Shown piece after piece: positions 14,688-21,131 of a stretch of 22,601 nucleotides of DNA (position 1 is its first letter; each line of letters begins with the position of its first letter). The DNA lies in assembly GCA_964552955.1 (NCBI GenBank), contig CAZKIU010000054.1, positions 1-22,601 of the forward strand, given 5' to 3'. Under the pieces are notes generated by a model. That model saw only the letters and a list, made by a program, of their open reading frames with translations, ran no database searches and was not told the DNA's origin. The DNA is from UBA1413 sp964552955 (lineage in GTDB: Bacteria; Bacteroidota; Bacteroidia; Bacteroidales; Prolixibacteraceae). A program made the position numbers and the translations under genes.

Positions 14688-16280
14688 ATGGGTGAAATTT
14701 CTAAAGGTATAAAGCTGACCGGTAATGATCCCCGGGATGTCATAATCCTGGCCATCGAGTCGTCGTGTGACGATACCTCAGCGGCGGTGATCCGGAATGA
14801 GACGATTCTGTCAAATGTAGTGGCCGGACAGAAGGTGCACGAGGCATATGGAGGTGTGGTGCCCGAGCTGGCCAGCCGTGCCCATCAGCAGAACATCATT
14901 CCCGTGGTGGATGTGGCCCTGCGACGCGCCGGAGTTTCCCGAAGCGAGATTTCGGCTGTGGCCTTCACCCGGGGGCCAGGATTGCTCGGTTCCCTTCTCG
15001 TGGGCACCTCCTTCGCCAAGGCCTTCGCCCTGGCCCTGGGTGTTCCCCTCATCGAGGTCAACCACCTCCAGGCCCACGTCCTGGCCCTCTTCATCCGCGA
15101 ACCCGGCATGGCCGACGGAGCAGCCCCTCAAGTGACCGCAACGTCGTCAGCTCCATCTGCTTCATCACCGTTAGCAGCCACGCCACCGGATGTCACACCA
15201 CCTTCAGCCACATCACCATCAGCAGCCACNNNNNNNNNNNNNNNNNNNNNNNNNNNNNNNNNNNNNNNNNNNNNNNNNNNNNNNNNNNNNNNNNNNNNNN
15301 NNNNNNNNNNNNNNNNNNNNNNNNNNNNNGCAGCCACTCAGCCAGTCGCAGCCCTATCCACCACACCCGACACGTCTGCTCAGGCTTCAGCTCCATCAGC
15401 CATGCCACAGGTCGCTGCACAAGCCACGCCACCGGATGTCACGCCACCATCAGCCACATCACCATCAGCACTCACATCACCATCAGCAGTCACTCAGCCA
15501 GTCGCAGCCCATTCCGCCACACCTGACACGTTTGCTCAGGCTTCAGCTCCATTAGCCACATTCCCAGCACCTGCCCGGGCCACTGCCTCTGCCTCTGCCT
15601 CTGAGTCTGCCTCTGAGTCTGCCTCTGCCTCTGCGCCGGTTTACCGCGTGCCCTCTTTCCCCTTTCTCTGCCTCCTCGTCTCGGGCGGAAACTCCCAGAT
15701 CATCCTGGTCAAAGACCACCTCCACATGGAGGTCATCGGCCAGACCATCGACGACGCCGCCGGTGAGGCCTTCGACAAGTGCGCCAAGGTGATGGGCCTT
15801 CCGTACCCCGGCGGTCCCTTTATCGACCGGCTGGCCAAAGAGGGGAACCCCCACCGCTTCCTCTTTACCAAACCCGCCATACCCGGACTCGACTACAGCT
15901 TCAGCGGACTCAAAACCAATTTTCTCTACTTCCTGCGCGACCAGCTAAAGGAAAATCCCGACTTCATCGAGCAGAATAAAGCCGACTTGGCCGCCTCCCT
16001 CCAGAAAACAATCATCGACATCCTCCTTCAAAAGCTGACCCGGGCCGCCAAGGAGACCCATATCCGCGATATCGCCATCGCCGGAGGCGTCTCAGCCAAC
16101 TCCGGCCTCCGGAATGCCATCCAGGCCGAAGCCCTCAAACGGCATTGGAACGTCTTTATCCCTAAATTCGAATTCACCATGGACAACGCCGCCATGATCG
16201 CCATCGCCGGCTACTACAAATTCCTCAGGGGTGAATTCACCAGCCAGGACGCCGTGCCCTACTCCCGCACACACCTCTGA
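14688..16280 (+). CDS. tsaD: tRNA N6-adenosine threonylcarbamoyltransferase TsaD with a large repeat insertion
   Basis: TsaD transfers the threonylcarbamoyl group to A37 of ANN-decoding tRNAs (t6A) with TsaB and TsaE. The first part has ILAIESSCDDTSAAV, the GPGLLGSLLVG motif and the metal ligands in NHLQAH (His126, His130). The second resumes at FPFLCLLVSGGNSQIILV and continues with EAFDKCAKVMGLPYPGG, GGVSANSGLR and the metal ligand Asp in FTMDNAAMIA. Between them, at 15108-15650, lie about 180 codons (counting 100 N) rich in Ser, Pro, Ala and Thr. Removing this leaves about 350 residues, the normal TsaD length, with no catalytic part missing. The frame is the same on both sides. The ATG at 14688 is preferred over the TTG just before it. 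The insertion falls in the short loop after the metal-binding helix, so the fold may tolerate it. Confidence 0.93.
   Translation: MGEISKGIKLTGNDPRDVIILAIESSCDDTSAAVIRNETILSNVVAGQKVHEAYGGVVPELASRAHQQNIIPVVDVALRRAGVSRSEISAVAFTRGPGLLGSLLVGTSFAKAFALALGVPLIEVNHLQAHVLALFIREPGMADGAAPQVTATSSAPSASSPLAATPPDVTPPSATSPSAAXXXXXXXXXXXXXXXXXXXXXXXXXXXXXXXXXXAATQPVAALSTTPDTSAQASAPSAMPQVAAQATPPDVTPPSATSPSALTSPSAVTQPVAAHSATPDTFAQASAPLATFPAPARATASASASESASESASASAPVYRVPSFPFLCLLVSGGNSQIILVKDHLHMEVIGQTIDDAAGEAFDKCAKVMGLPYPGGPFIDRLAKEGNPHRFLFTKPAIPGLDYSFSGLKTNFLYFLRDQLKENPDFIEQNKADLAASLQKTIIDILLQKLTRAAKETHIRDIAIAGGVSANSGLRNAIQAEALKRHWNVFIPKFEFTMDNAAMIAIAGYYKFLRGEFTSQDAVPYSRTHL
15230..15329. other. Assembly gap (100 N)
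   Basis: Exactly 100 N, a customary placeholder for a gap of unknown size, placed inside the nested tandem repeat. Aligning the flanks to the complete repeat copy predicts that the minimum missing sequence is 10 nt (ATCACCATCA); longer fills by whole 18- or 156-nt units are equally possible. All preserve the reading frame. Confidence 0.9.
15585..15632 (+). repeat. Hexanucleotide microsatellite in tsaD
   Basis: Eight 6-nt units, GCCTCT or GAGTCT, encode alternating Ala-Ser and Glu-Ser. The unit is a multiple of three, so slippage would change length without breaking the frame. Confidence 0.9.
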
Positions 16281-16359
16281 CAATATCAGAATATCGGAAG
16301 GTCATAATTTCAGAGGGTTGGAGTATGAGAAGGATAGAATGCCCGAAGGACAGTTAACA

Positions 16360-16498
16360 TTAAGCCACTTTAAAATCACCATCAATCAATTCCACATTGA
16401 TACTTACCTTAGCCTTAAGGGCCTTGAACACTTTAAGGATTGTTTCAATGGAAATTCCATGCCTGGCCAAGAAATACTACGTCGAATCTTGGTTTCAT
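16360..16498 (-). pseudogene. Deleted higBA toxin-antitoxin fossil
   Basis: On the minus strand an ATG at 16498 opens MKPRFDVVFLGQAWNFH and stops at 16445. This resembles the N-terminus of RelE/HigB (Gp49-like) toxins, which often start with x-x-R-F-x-V-V-F-L-x-x-A. In another frame, 16476-16360 reads HGISIETILKVFKALKAKVS and ends with a stop. That is the last helix and tail of an XRE/HigA antitoxin, similar to the same segment of the HipB above. The toxin start therefore runs straight into the antitoxin end in the gene order higB-higA, as an internal deletion would produce. Neither product can work. Confidence 0.6.
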
Positions 16499-16515
16499 CG
16501 ATAATCAATGTACGT

Positions 16516-16547
16516 CAAATATACAATAAAGTTCTAATAAGTGGAAA
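16516..16547 (-). promoter_or_regulatory. Surviving promoter of the higBA fossil
   Basis: Minus-strand TTTC (16544-16547), a 20-nt spacer and TATATTTG (16516-16523) match TTTG-N20-TAnnTTTG with one change. It is correctly placed 18 nt before the fossil ATG. Confidence 0.45.
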
Positions 16548-16605
16548 CCTGGAGGTCGGGATATATACGTTTTAACCCCGGTTTTCAACGGTTCACACTG
16601 TTTTA

Positions 16606-16637
16606 TTTGAATGGTGGGGGAGGGGGGCCTAATTTTG
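16606..16637 (+). promoter_or_regulatory. Promoter of the secreted-protein gene
   Basis: TTTG (16606-16609), a 20-nt spacer and TAATTTTG (16630-16637) match the Bacteroidota consensus at every defined position. The start near 16643 gives a leader of about 39 nt. Confidence 0.65.
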
Positions 16638-16672
16638 ATAGTGTGAATAATAAATATGTTACACTATTAAAA
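16633..16672. repeat. Inverted repeat over the promoter and leader of the secreted-protein gene
   Basis: TTTTGATAGTGT (16633-16644) and ACACTATTAAAA (16661-16672) are complementary at 11 of 12 positions with 16 nt between. The left arm covers the -7 box and start point. It may be an operator or a 5'-leader hairpin. Confidence 0.5.
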
Positions 16673-16681
16673 TCTACTGTC

Positions 16682-17626
16682 ATGAAAACTAAAAGGGTTG
16701 GATCATCTGCAAGCACCCTGGGGCTGGGTCAAACCACCAGGTACGGGAAATTGCCCCTCCATTCATCTGCGAAGGAACTGAATCTCTTATTATGGATCCA
16801 ACGGGTCCTTCCTTCAATTTCCTTCGTTCTCGCGGTTTCCCTGCTGTTGTTGGCCACCGGAGTCAAGGCGCAGCCCAATCCCTGCGACTGGTTGGGAAAA
16901 AGTCCGGCTACAGTGGAACCTGTGCCCGGTGGTCCGGTCACCTACCGGATGACCGCCGACTATTTTAACCGGACCATCGACGGCGGATTCATCGACAACA
17001 CACGCGTGGTGGGTGAATGCACCCAGGGTCTTCCGGAGGGAAAAGAACGCTGGAACAACTGTTCTATTACCACCTCCCATCAGCCCGATGGGGCATACCC
17101 CGAACCAACACCCCTCACCTACATCGAGAATTTTGAGTTCATCCCGGGAGTCCAGATCTCCGAAGCTTCGGCCTTTCCCGGATGGCCCGAAAACAGCTTC
17201 CACGCGAAAAACCTGGTCTGGGACATGCTGGCCTTCGAGGCGTTTGGATTGTCCCATTTTGACAAGCTGGTGCTCAACACCCGCATCAAGCCTGCCGATA
17301 TCGACGGGGTGGTCAACCTGGCCGGTCAGGGGAGTTTCGAGAACCGCAACTCGACCGTCCGCTGGATGGGGGTGACCTCCCTGAACAACATCCCCTGCGC
17401 CGTGCTGGAATACCGCCAGATGCACGGCAAGGTGGAAGTCGAAATGACCGGCTTTAAGATGAAAGGCCGCAGCCACTACTGGGGAACCATTTGGATCTCC
17501 CTGCTGACACGCCGTATGGAACGCGCCGAAATGACCGAAGACGTCCTTTCCTACATCGAATTCCAGGACCAGCCCGGTATCCGCACCAACACCCTGCGGG
17601 AAATCACGGTGGAAATAATCAAATGA
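16682..17626 (+). CDS. Unrecognised secreted or periplasmic protein
   Basis: 314 aa. No family is recognised. An unusually long basic N-region of about 45 residues precedes a hydrophobic segment (SISFVLAVSLLLLATG) and a plausible signal-peptidase site at VKA-Q, so the mature part of about 250 residues is exported. It begins with QPNPCDW and contains few cysteines. The rest looks beta-rich, with conserved-looking patches such as FEAFGLSHFDKLVLNTRIKP, WMGVTSLNNIPCAVLEYR and HYWGTIWISL. I chose the ATG at 16682 because it lies 45 nt after a consensus promoter. A TTG start near 16750 would give a more normal signal peptide and cannot be excluded. A LytS/LytTR pair follows 67 nt downstream; no functional link is shown. 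Confidence 0.72.
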   Translation: MKTKRVGSSASTLGLGQTTRYGKLPLHSSAKELNLLLWIQRVLPSISFVLAVSLLLLATGVKAQPNPCDWLGKSPATVEPVPGGPVTYRMTADYFNRTIDGGFIDNTRVVGECTQGLPEGKERWNNCSITTSHQPDGAYPEPTPLTYIENFEFIPGVQISEASAFPGWPENSFHAKNLVWDMLAFEAFGLSHFDKLVLNTRIKPADIDGVVNLAGQGSFENRNSTVRWMGVTSLNNIPCAVLEYRQMHGKVEVEMTGFKMKGRSHYWGTIWISLLTRRMERAEMTEDVLSYIEFQDQPGIRTNTLREITVEIIK

Positions 17627-17693
17627 GTTTAATTAACTATTTTTATCCTTCAGCCCGAAGCGTCTTCCCTTGCGGACTGGCATTTTCCTGGTT

Positions 17694-18791
17694 ATGAAAC
17701 GTAACAAACTGCTCGCAGCGACCCGCCGCTATCCCCGTCTGATGTACCACCTCAAGGTGCTGACAGCCACAGGGGTGTTCACCTTTCTGTTCGCTTTGAT
17801 CCTCGGAGGGAAAATGGATATCCCGGTCCTCCTGCGGATGCTCCCGCTGGTCTTCATCCAGCTCGAACTGTTCCTCTGGATGGGGATGAAGTTCTTCCCC
17901 AACCGGCCGGGGGAGAACACCCCCCACAAAAATTCCATAAAGTATATTCTGTTGCGGCTGTTGCTGTTTTACTTTATCGTGCTGACCATCTCGGGCCTCT
18001 TTTTCATCGGTTCCATTTATATGAACGCCCTGATCAGCGGCCAGTCGGTGAAGGTCATCTTCGGCTCCTTCCTGAGCAGGGAATGGAAGGGATTCCTGGG
18101 GGCGGCAGCCACCGGCTTTCTCTTCGGAATCGTCCTCTTCCTCTTTTTCCAATGGCGTGAAGCCCTTAAAAGAGAACAGAAACTGCGCGAGGAAAAACTG
18201 ATTTTCCGCTATGAAACCCTCCGCAGCCAGGTCAACCCCCACTTCCTTTTCAACAGCCTGAACACCCTGGCCTCCCTCGTCGAAACCCGTCCCGCAGTTG
18301 CCGGGGATTATATCTCCCGGCTGGCCTCGGCCTACCGTTATGTCCTTGAAAAACAGGAATTCGACTGGATACCCTTGCCTGAGGAACTCGCATTTGCCCG
18401 CAATTACTTTGAACTCCAGAAAATCCGCTATGGGGAAAAGGTGCTCCTCGAAGAGGCCATCCCTTCTCCGGAAAGGTACCTCGTCATGCCCATCTCCCTG
18501 CAAATCCTTCTGGAGAATGTCTACAAGCACAACAGCGCCACCCTCGAACTTCCGGTGACGGTTACGCTGGCCCTGACCGACGGTCCCGCGCTGGAAGTGA
18601 CCAATACCCTGCAAGCCAAAAACCGGACAAATACCTCCCCGGGAACGGGCCTCCATAATCTGGGAGAACGCTCCCGTCTTCTGGCCGGAAAGGATATCCG
18701 CATCACGGAAACCCCGTCAACCTTCGGGGTGCGCATCCCGCTGCTGCGGCGAAACCCGGGAAACAGTGCCCCTGTTTCCGCGGAGGAATAA
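17694..18791 (+). CDS. LytS/YehU-type sensor histidine kinase
   Basis: 365 aa. About four membrane segments (22-38, 45-62, 83-108, 131-152) are followed by a short coiled region and a His_kinase domain. The phosphoacceptor is His183 in RSQVNPHFLFNSLN, the signature of the LytS group. The N-box is LLENVYKHN, and the ATP-binding G-box is GTGLHNLGERSRLL. Such four-helix kinases signal through LytTR regulators, and one follows 152 nt downstream, so the two are probably cognate. The stimulus is unknown. The ATG at 17694 gives the basic MKRNK start; an in-frame TTG 24 nt upstream is less likely. There is no separate sensor domain beyond the membrane helices. Confidence 0.92.
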   Translation: MKRNKLLAATRRYPRLMYHLKVLTATGVFTFLFALILGGKMDIPVLLRMLPLVFIQLELFLWMGMKFFPNRPGENTPHKNSIKYILLRLLLFYFIVLTISGLFFIGSIYMNALISGQSVKVIFGSFLSREWKGFLGAAATGFLFGIVLFLFFQWREALKREQKLREEKLIFRYETLRSQVNPHFLFNSLNTLASLVETRPAVAGDYISRLASAYRYVLEKQEFDWIPLPEELAFARNYFELQKIRYGEKVLLEEAIPSPERYLVMPISLQILLENVYKHNSATLELPVTVTLALTDGPALEVTNTLQAKNRTNTSPGTGLHNLGERSRLLAGKDIRITETPSTFGVRIPLLRRNPGNSAPVSAEE

Positions 18792-18853
18792 CCCTTCGGT
18801 TCTGCCTGGGGGAGTTTTCTCTTCCAGGGCACCATCGGTTGGAAATGTTGCTG

Positions 18854-18861
18854 TAACTTTG
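18854..18861 (+). promoter_or_regulatory. Candidate -7 box for the LytTR regulator gene
   Basis: TAACTTTG matches TAnnTTTG in the 152-nt gap between the kinase and regulator genes. No -33 box is seen at the usual spacing. It suggests the regulator may have its own promoter. Confidence 0.3.
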
Positions 18862-18906
18862 ACCTGATTCCCGGTGAAAGCCGGATTGGATCAGTAAGAA
18901 GAGAAC

Positions 18907-18973
18907 CCTGATAGTTGAATAAAATGTGTCCTGATGGTTGAAGATGAGAGTCCTGATTGTTGAAGATGAAGCA
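18907..18973 (+). repeat. 22/23-bp tandem triplication across the regulator start codon
   Basis: Three copies begin with CCTGAT at 18907, 18930 and 18952 and continue with a TTGAAGATGA-type core. The third copy encodes residues 4-10 (LIVEDEA) of the response regulator; the two upstream copies are non-coding or out of frame. The first is the most degenerate. Confidence 0.7.
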
Positions 18974-19951
18974 CCTGCCGCCGGGCGGATTGTGAGCCTT
19001 CTGGAAAAGAGCGGTACCCCGGTGGAGATTGCGGGGGTGACTACCGGCGTGGAGTCGACCGTCAACTGGCTGGGAACGCACCCGCAGCCCGACCTGATCC
19101 TGATGGACATCCAACTGGAAGATGGCCTGTCATTTGAGATTTTTGAAGCAGTGGAGGTCAAAGCTCCCGTGATTTTTACGACTGCCTTTGATGCCTATGC
19201 TCTCAAGGCTTTCAGCGTCAATAGCATCGACTACCTCCTTAAACCCGTCGAACTTCCGGCCCTGCAGAAGGCCCTGGCCCGATATAGCGCGTTTTTTGCC
19301 CCCCGGCGCGATGAAATTGTGGCCTCTCTGCCGGAAAGAGAGGACCCTGCTCTTCATATCGATTCTCATCCTGAAACAGGTGATCTCTCAAAGCTCACGA
19401 CTGCTTCTTCTCAGGGTGGTGAGCTACTGAAACCTGCGGCTGCCAATTATCAAGGCGTGGGGCTATCCATCCCTCCTGGTGCTCCATCTCAGGGCGGGGA
19501 GCACTCAGGTCAGGGGACTTCAGCTCAGGAGCTTTTAGTTCAGAGGTCCTCAACACCTGCCTACCAGGTCCCCGACTGGCGGAAACTGCTCGAGCAACTG
19601 GCTCCCCCGCGCAAGGAGCGGTTCCTGGTTAAATGCGGATCAAAATTCCGGTCGGTGCAGGCCAGCCACTCCTCCCTCTTCACCTCGGAGGGTGGCGATA
19701 CTTATATGAAAACCTTCGACGGCCATACCTATGCCATCGATTATACCCTCGACCAGCTCCAGGAACAGCTTGACCCCAACCGTTTTTTCAGAGTTAACCG
19801 CAGCTTCATCCTCAACGCTGACGCCGTGGCCGACATGATTCCCCTCTCGGGCAGCAAAATGAAGGTGAAAATCAAAGGCGACCCTTCCCCCGAAGGGATT
19901 ATCGTCAGCCGCGACCGCCTCAGGGAGTTCAAGCGCTGGCTGGACCGCTGA
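18944..19951 (+). CDS. LytTR-family response regulator with repeat linker
   Basis: 335 aa, against about 235-255 for usual family members. The receiver domain fills 1-120. It has acidic pocket residues in VEDE (7-9), phospho-acceptor Asp55 in LILMDIQL, Thr80 and Lys100 in LLKPVE. The LytTR DNA-binding domain fills about 222-335 and includes FFRVNRSFILNADAV and the ending RDRLREFKRWL. The extra length is a linker with four imperfect 13-residue repeats (19367-19522). Phosphorylation by the upstream LytS-type kinase is inferred from adjacency; targets are unknown. The ATG at 18944 is chosen because it starts the canonical MRVLIVEDE strand. The 3' end overlaps the convergent lacI-type gene by 23 nt, with no room for a terminator. 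Confidence 0.93.
   Translation: MRVLIVEDEAPAAGRIVSLLEKSGTPVEIAGVTTGVESTVNWLGTHPQPDLILMDIQLEDGLSFEIFEAVEVKAPVIFTTAFDAYALKAFSVNSIDYLLKPVELPALQKALARYSAFFAPRRDEIVASLPEREDPALHIDSHPETGDLSKLTTASSQGGELLKPAAANYQGVGLSIPPGAPSQGGEHSGQGTSAQELLVQRSSTPAYQVPDWRKLLEQLAPPRKERFLVKCGSKFRSVQASHSSLFTSEGGDTYMKTFDGHTYAIDYTLDQLQEQLDPNRFFRVNRSFILNADAVADMIPLSGSKMKVKIKGDPSPEGIIVSRDRLREFKRWLDR
19367..19522 (+). repeat. Four 39-nt (13-codon) degenerate repeats in the regulator linker
   Basis: Units start at 19367, 19406, 19445 and 19484: HPETGDLSKLTTA, SSQGGELLKPAAA, NYQGVGLSIPPGA and PSQGGEHSGQGTS. The shared pattern is a polar pair, Gln/Glu, then Gly-rich, then a Leu or Pro part. The last two residues of the first and the TCAGGG-like cores show the register at the DNA level. 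Confidence 0.65.
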
Positions 19952-20954
19952 TTTTACGAATGGATTCTCTGAGCTTAAGCGTTGGCTTCAGGAGTACCTG
20001 CGTGGTCTTGACCTCAAAATTGCGAATTTTGGATACCAGGAATTTTACGGCGATCTTGCTGAGGTCACTCACCGGCTGCTCAATGCAGGAGAGGGGAGAG
20101 GAGAGGTAGTCCAGATAAGGGTGATCATCAAAGGTGATCAGTGAAATGTCATTGGGGATGTGGACATTCTCCTCCTTCAGGGCTTTCATGCATCCCATGG
20201 CAATGGTGTTGCTGAAGGCGAAAATGGCCGTGGGCCATTTTTTCTGCTGAAGTAAAAGCTTGGTTTCCAGATAACCGTTCTGAAACGTGAAATCATCCCC
20301 TACAATGGTTATGTGCTCTAATCCGGCCTGCACCATGGCATCGGTATATCCCTTGGCCCTGAGCCGGTTGGGGGTGGAACTCTGTAATCCCTGGATACAG
20401 ATGATATCGGTATGCCCGTTCTCCAAAAGATATTTCGTGGCTTTCAGCGCCCCTTCATAATTGTTCGTCGAGATAAAGGGAATATCCTGATCCTCATAAT
20501 AGCGGTCTATGCATACCACGGGAATGCCCTGATCCTGCAATTCCTTGATCGGTTCCCAGTGGTTGCCACACGGGGCAATGATTAGTCCCTCTATATTACG
20601 GGCTGCCATCTGGATCAGTTCCATCCTTTCGGTTTCCGGGTTTTCGTCACTGTCGCTGATGATGGTAATATAATTGTACTTGCGCAACTCAGCATTGACT
20701 TCACTGGCAATGCCCGCAAAAAAGGGGTTGCTCAGGGAGGGGATGATCAGGGCGACGGTCCCGCTTTTTCCCGACCGCAGATTGGCCGCATAGTGGTTCG
20801 GCACGTAATTCAGCCGTTTGGCTGCTTCCCTGACCAACTGCTGCGACTTCTTCCCGATCCGGTATTCTTCGGCCTTACCACTTAGAACCCTTGATACAGT
20901 GGTGATTGAGAGTCCAGTAAAATCAGCAATATCGTTGATGGTGGTCTTTTGCAT
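19929..20954 (-). CDS. LacI/GalR-family transcriptional regulator
   Basis: 341 aa. The N-terminal LacI HTH (TTINDIADFTGLSITTVSRV) and hinge helix (RLNYVPNHYAANL) lead into a periplasmic-binding-protein-like ligand domain (GTVALIIPSLSNPFFAGI to SLITFDDHPYLDYLSSPLS). All parts are complete. The gene is divergent from a nucleoside hydrolase and ribokinase-like pair, so ribose or a nucleoside is the likely effector, by analogy with RbsR or CytR; this is inference. A perfect LacI-type palindrome (21116-21131) covers the target promoter, and a related site (20974-20981) lies at the regulator's own start point. The ATG at 20954 is preferred; a 54-nt in-frame extension upstream from a TTG lacks similarity to the family and runs through its own promoter. 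The 3' end overlaps the LytTR gene. Confidence 0.93.
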   Translation of the reverse strand: MQKTTINDIADFTGLSITTVSRVLSGKAEEYRIGKKSQQLVREAAKRLNYVPNHYAANLRSGKSGTVALIIPSLSNPFFAGIASEVNAELRKYNYITIISDSDENPETERMELIQMAARNIEGLIIAPCGNHWEPIKELQDQGIPVVCIDRYYEDQDIPFISTNNYEGALKATKYLLENGHTDIICIQGLQSSTPNRLRAKGYTDAMVQAGLEHITIVGDDFTFQNGYLETKLLLQQKKWPTAIFAFSNTIAMGCMKALKEENVHIPNDISLITFDDHPYLDYLSSPLSCIEQPVSDLSKIAVKFLVSKIRNFEVKTTQVLLKPTLKLRESIRKISGPASA

Positions 20955-20973
20955 GATGTAATGCCTTTTGAGC

Positions 20974-20981
20974 AAACGTTT
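20974..20981. promoter_or_regulatory. Second LacI-type operator, lacI autoregulation
   Basis: AAACGTTT is identical to the core of the operator at 21116-21131, and the surrounding 16 bp (20970-20985) agree at 12 positions. It lies directly after the lacI -7 box. The two sites are 146 bp apart. Confidence 0.5.
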
Positions 20982-20984
20982 ATC

Positions 20985-20992
20985 CAAACATA
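20985..20992 (-). promoter_or_regulatory. -7 box of the lacI-type gene
   Basis: TATGTTTG on the minus strand matches TAnnTTTG exactly. Transcription would start near 20979, inside the operator core, with a leader of about 25 nt. Confidence 0.5.
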
Positions 20993-21115
20993 GCAACATT
21001 TTCTTCAAAATAAAAATTTATTCCGGTAATAAAATTTAAAATAGTGAATATCAATATTAATGTAACTTCCGTAATTGTATATCCGGATTTTTTTCCGGGC
21101 AATCGGAAATTTTAT

Positions 21116-21131
21116 GCACAAACGTTTGTGC
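21116..21131. promoter_or_regulatory. LacI-family operator
   Basis: GCACAAACGTTTGTGC is a perfect 16-bp palindrome with the central CG typical of LacI/GalR operators. Its right half contains the TTTG -33 box of the rightward promoter, so a bound repressor would block RNA polymerase. Confidence 0.8.

Larger units (their letters stand above)
15108..15650 (+). repeat. Low-complexity S/P/A/T tandem-repeat insertion inside tsaD
   Basis: A 156-nt (52-codon) unit is seen whole at 15336-15491. It is seen partly before it (the PPDVTPPSATSPSA block recurs at about 15180 and 15426) and partly after it (15492 onward, TQPVAAHSATPDTFAQASAP). An 18-nt subunit encoding roughly TSPSA(x) is nested inside. No domain is recognised; the product should be an extended, disordered loop. 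Confidence 0.85.
16281..16681. other. Intergenic region between tsaD and the secreted-protein gene
   Basis: 401 nt with no intact gene. It contains a leftward fossil toxin-antitoxin pair (16360-16498) with its promoter, and a rightward promoter plus inverted repeat (16606-16672) for the next gene. Nothing else is recognised. Confidence 0.6.

Noticed and set aside
15230..15329. N run taken as evidence for a pseudogene or broken tsaD
   Set aside because: The frame is the same on both sides and repeat alignment predicts a frame-preserving fill; it is an assembly gap.
15190..15555. His/Gln-rich frame in the tsaD insertion, read in another frame
   Set aside because: It is the alternative reading of the CACCATCAGC-type repeat, spans the N gap and has no continuation.
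15585..15632. Phase-variable on/off switching of tsaD by the microsatellite
   Set aside because: The unit is six bases, so slippage cannot break the frame; only length variation is possible.
15108..15650. Could the tsaD repeats be a CRISPR array or a mobile element?
   Set aside because: Units are contiguous without spacers, encode an uninterrupted frame and lack element ends or a transposase.
16231..16575. 114-codon plus-strand frame after tsaD
   Set aside because: It overlaps the tsaD end and runs antisense through the higBA fossil, with no family signal.
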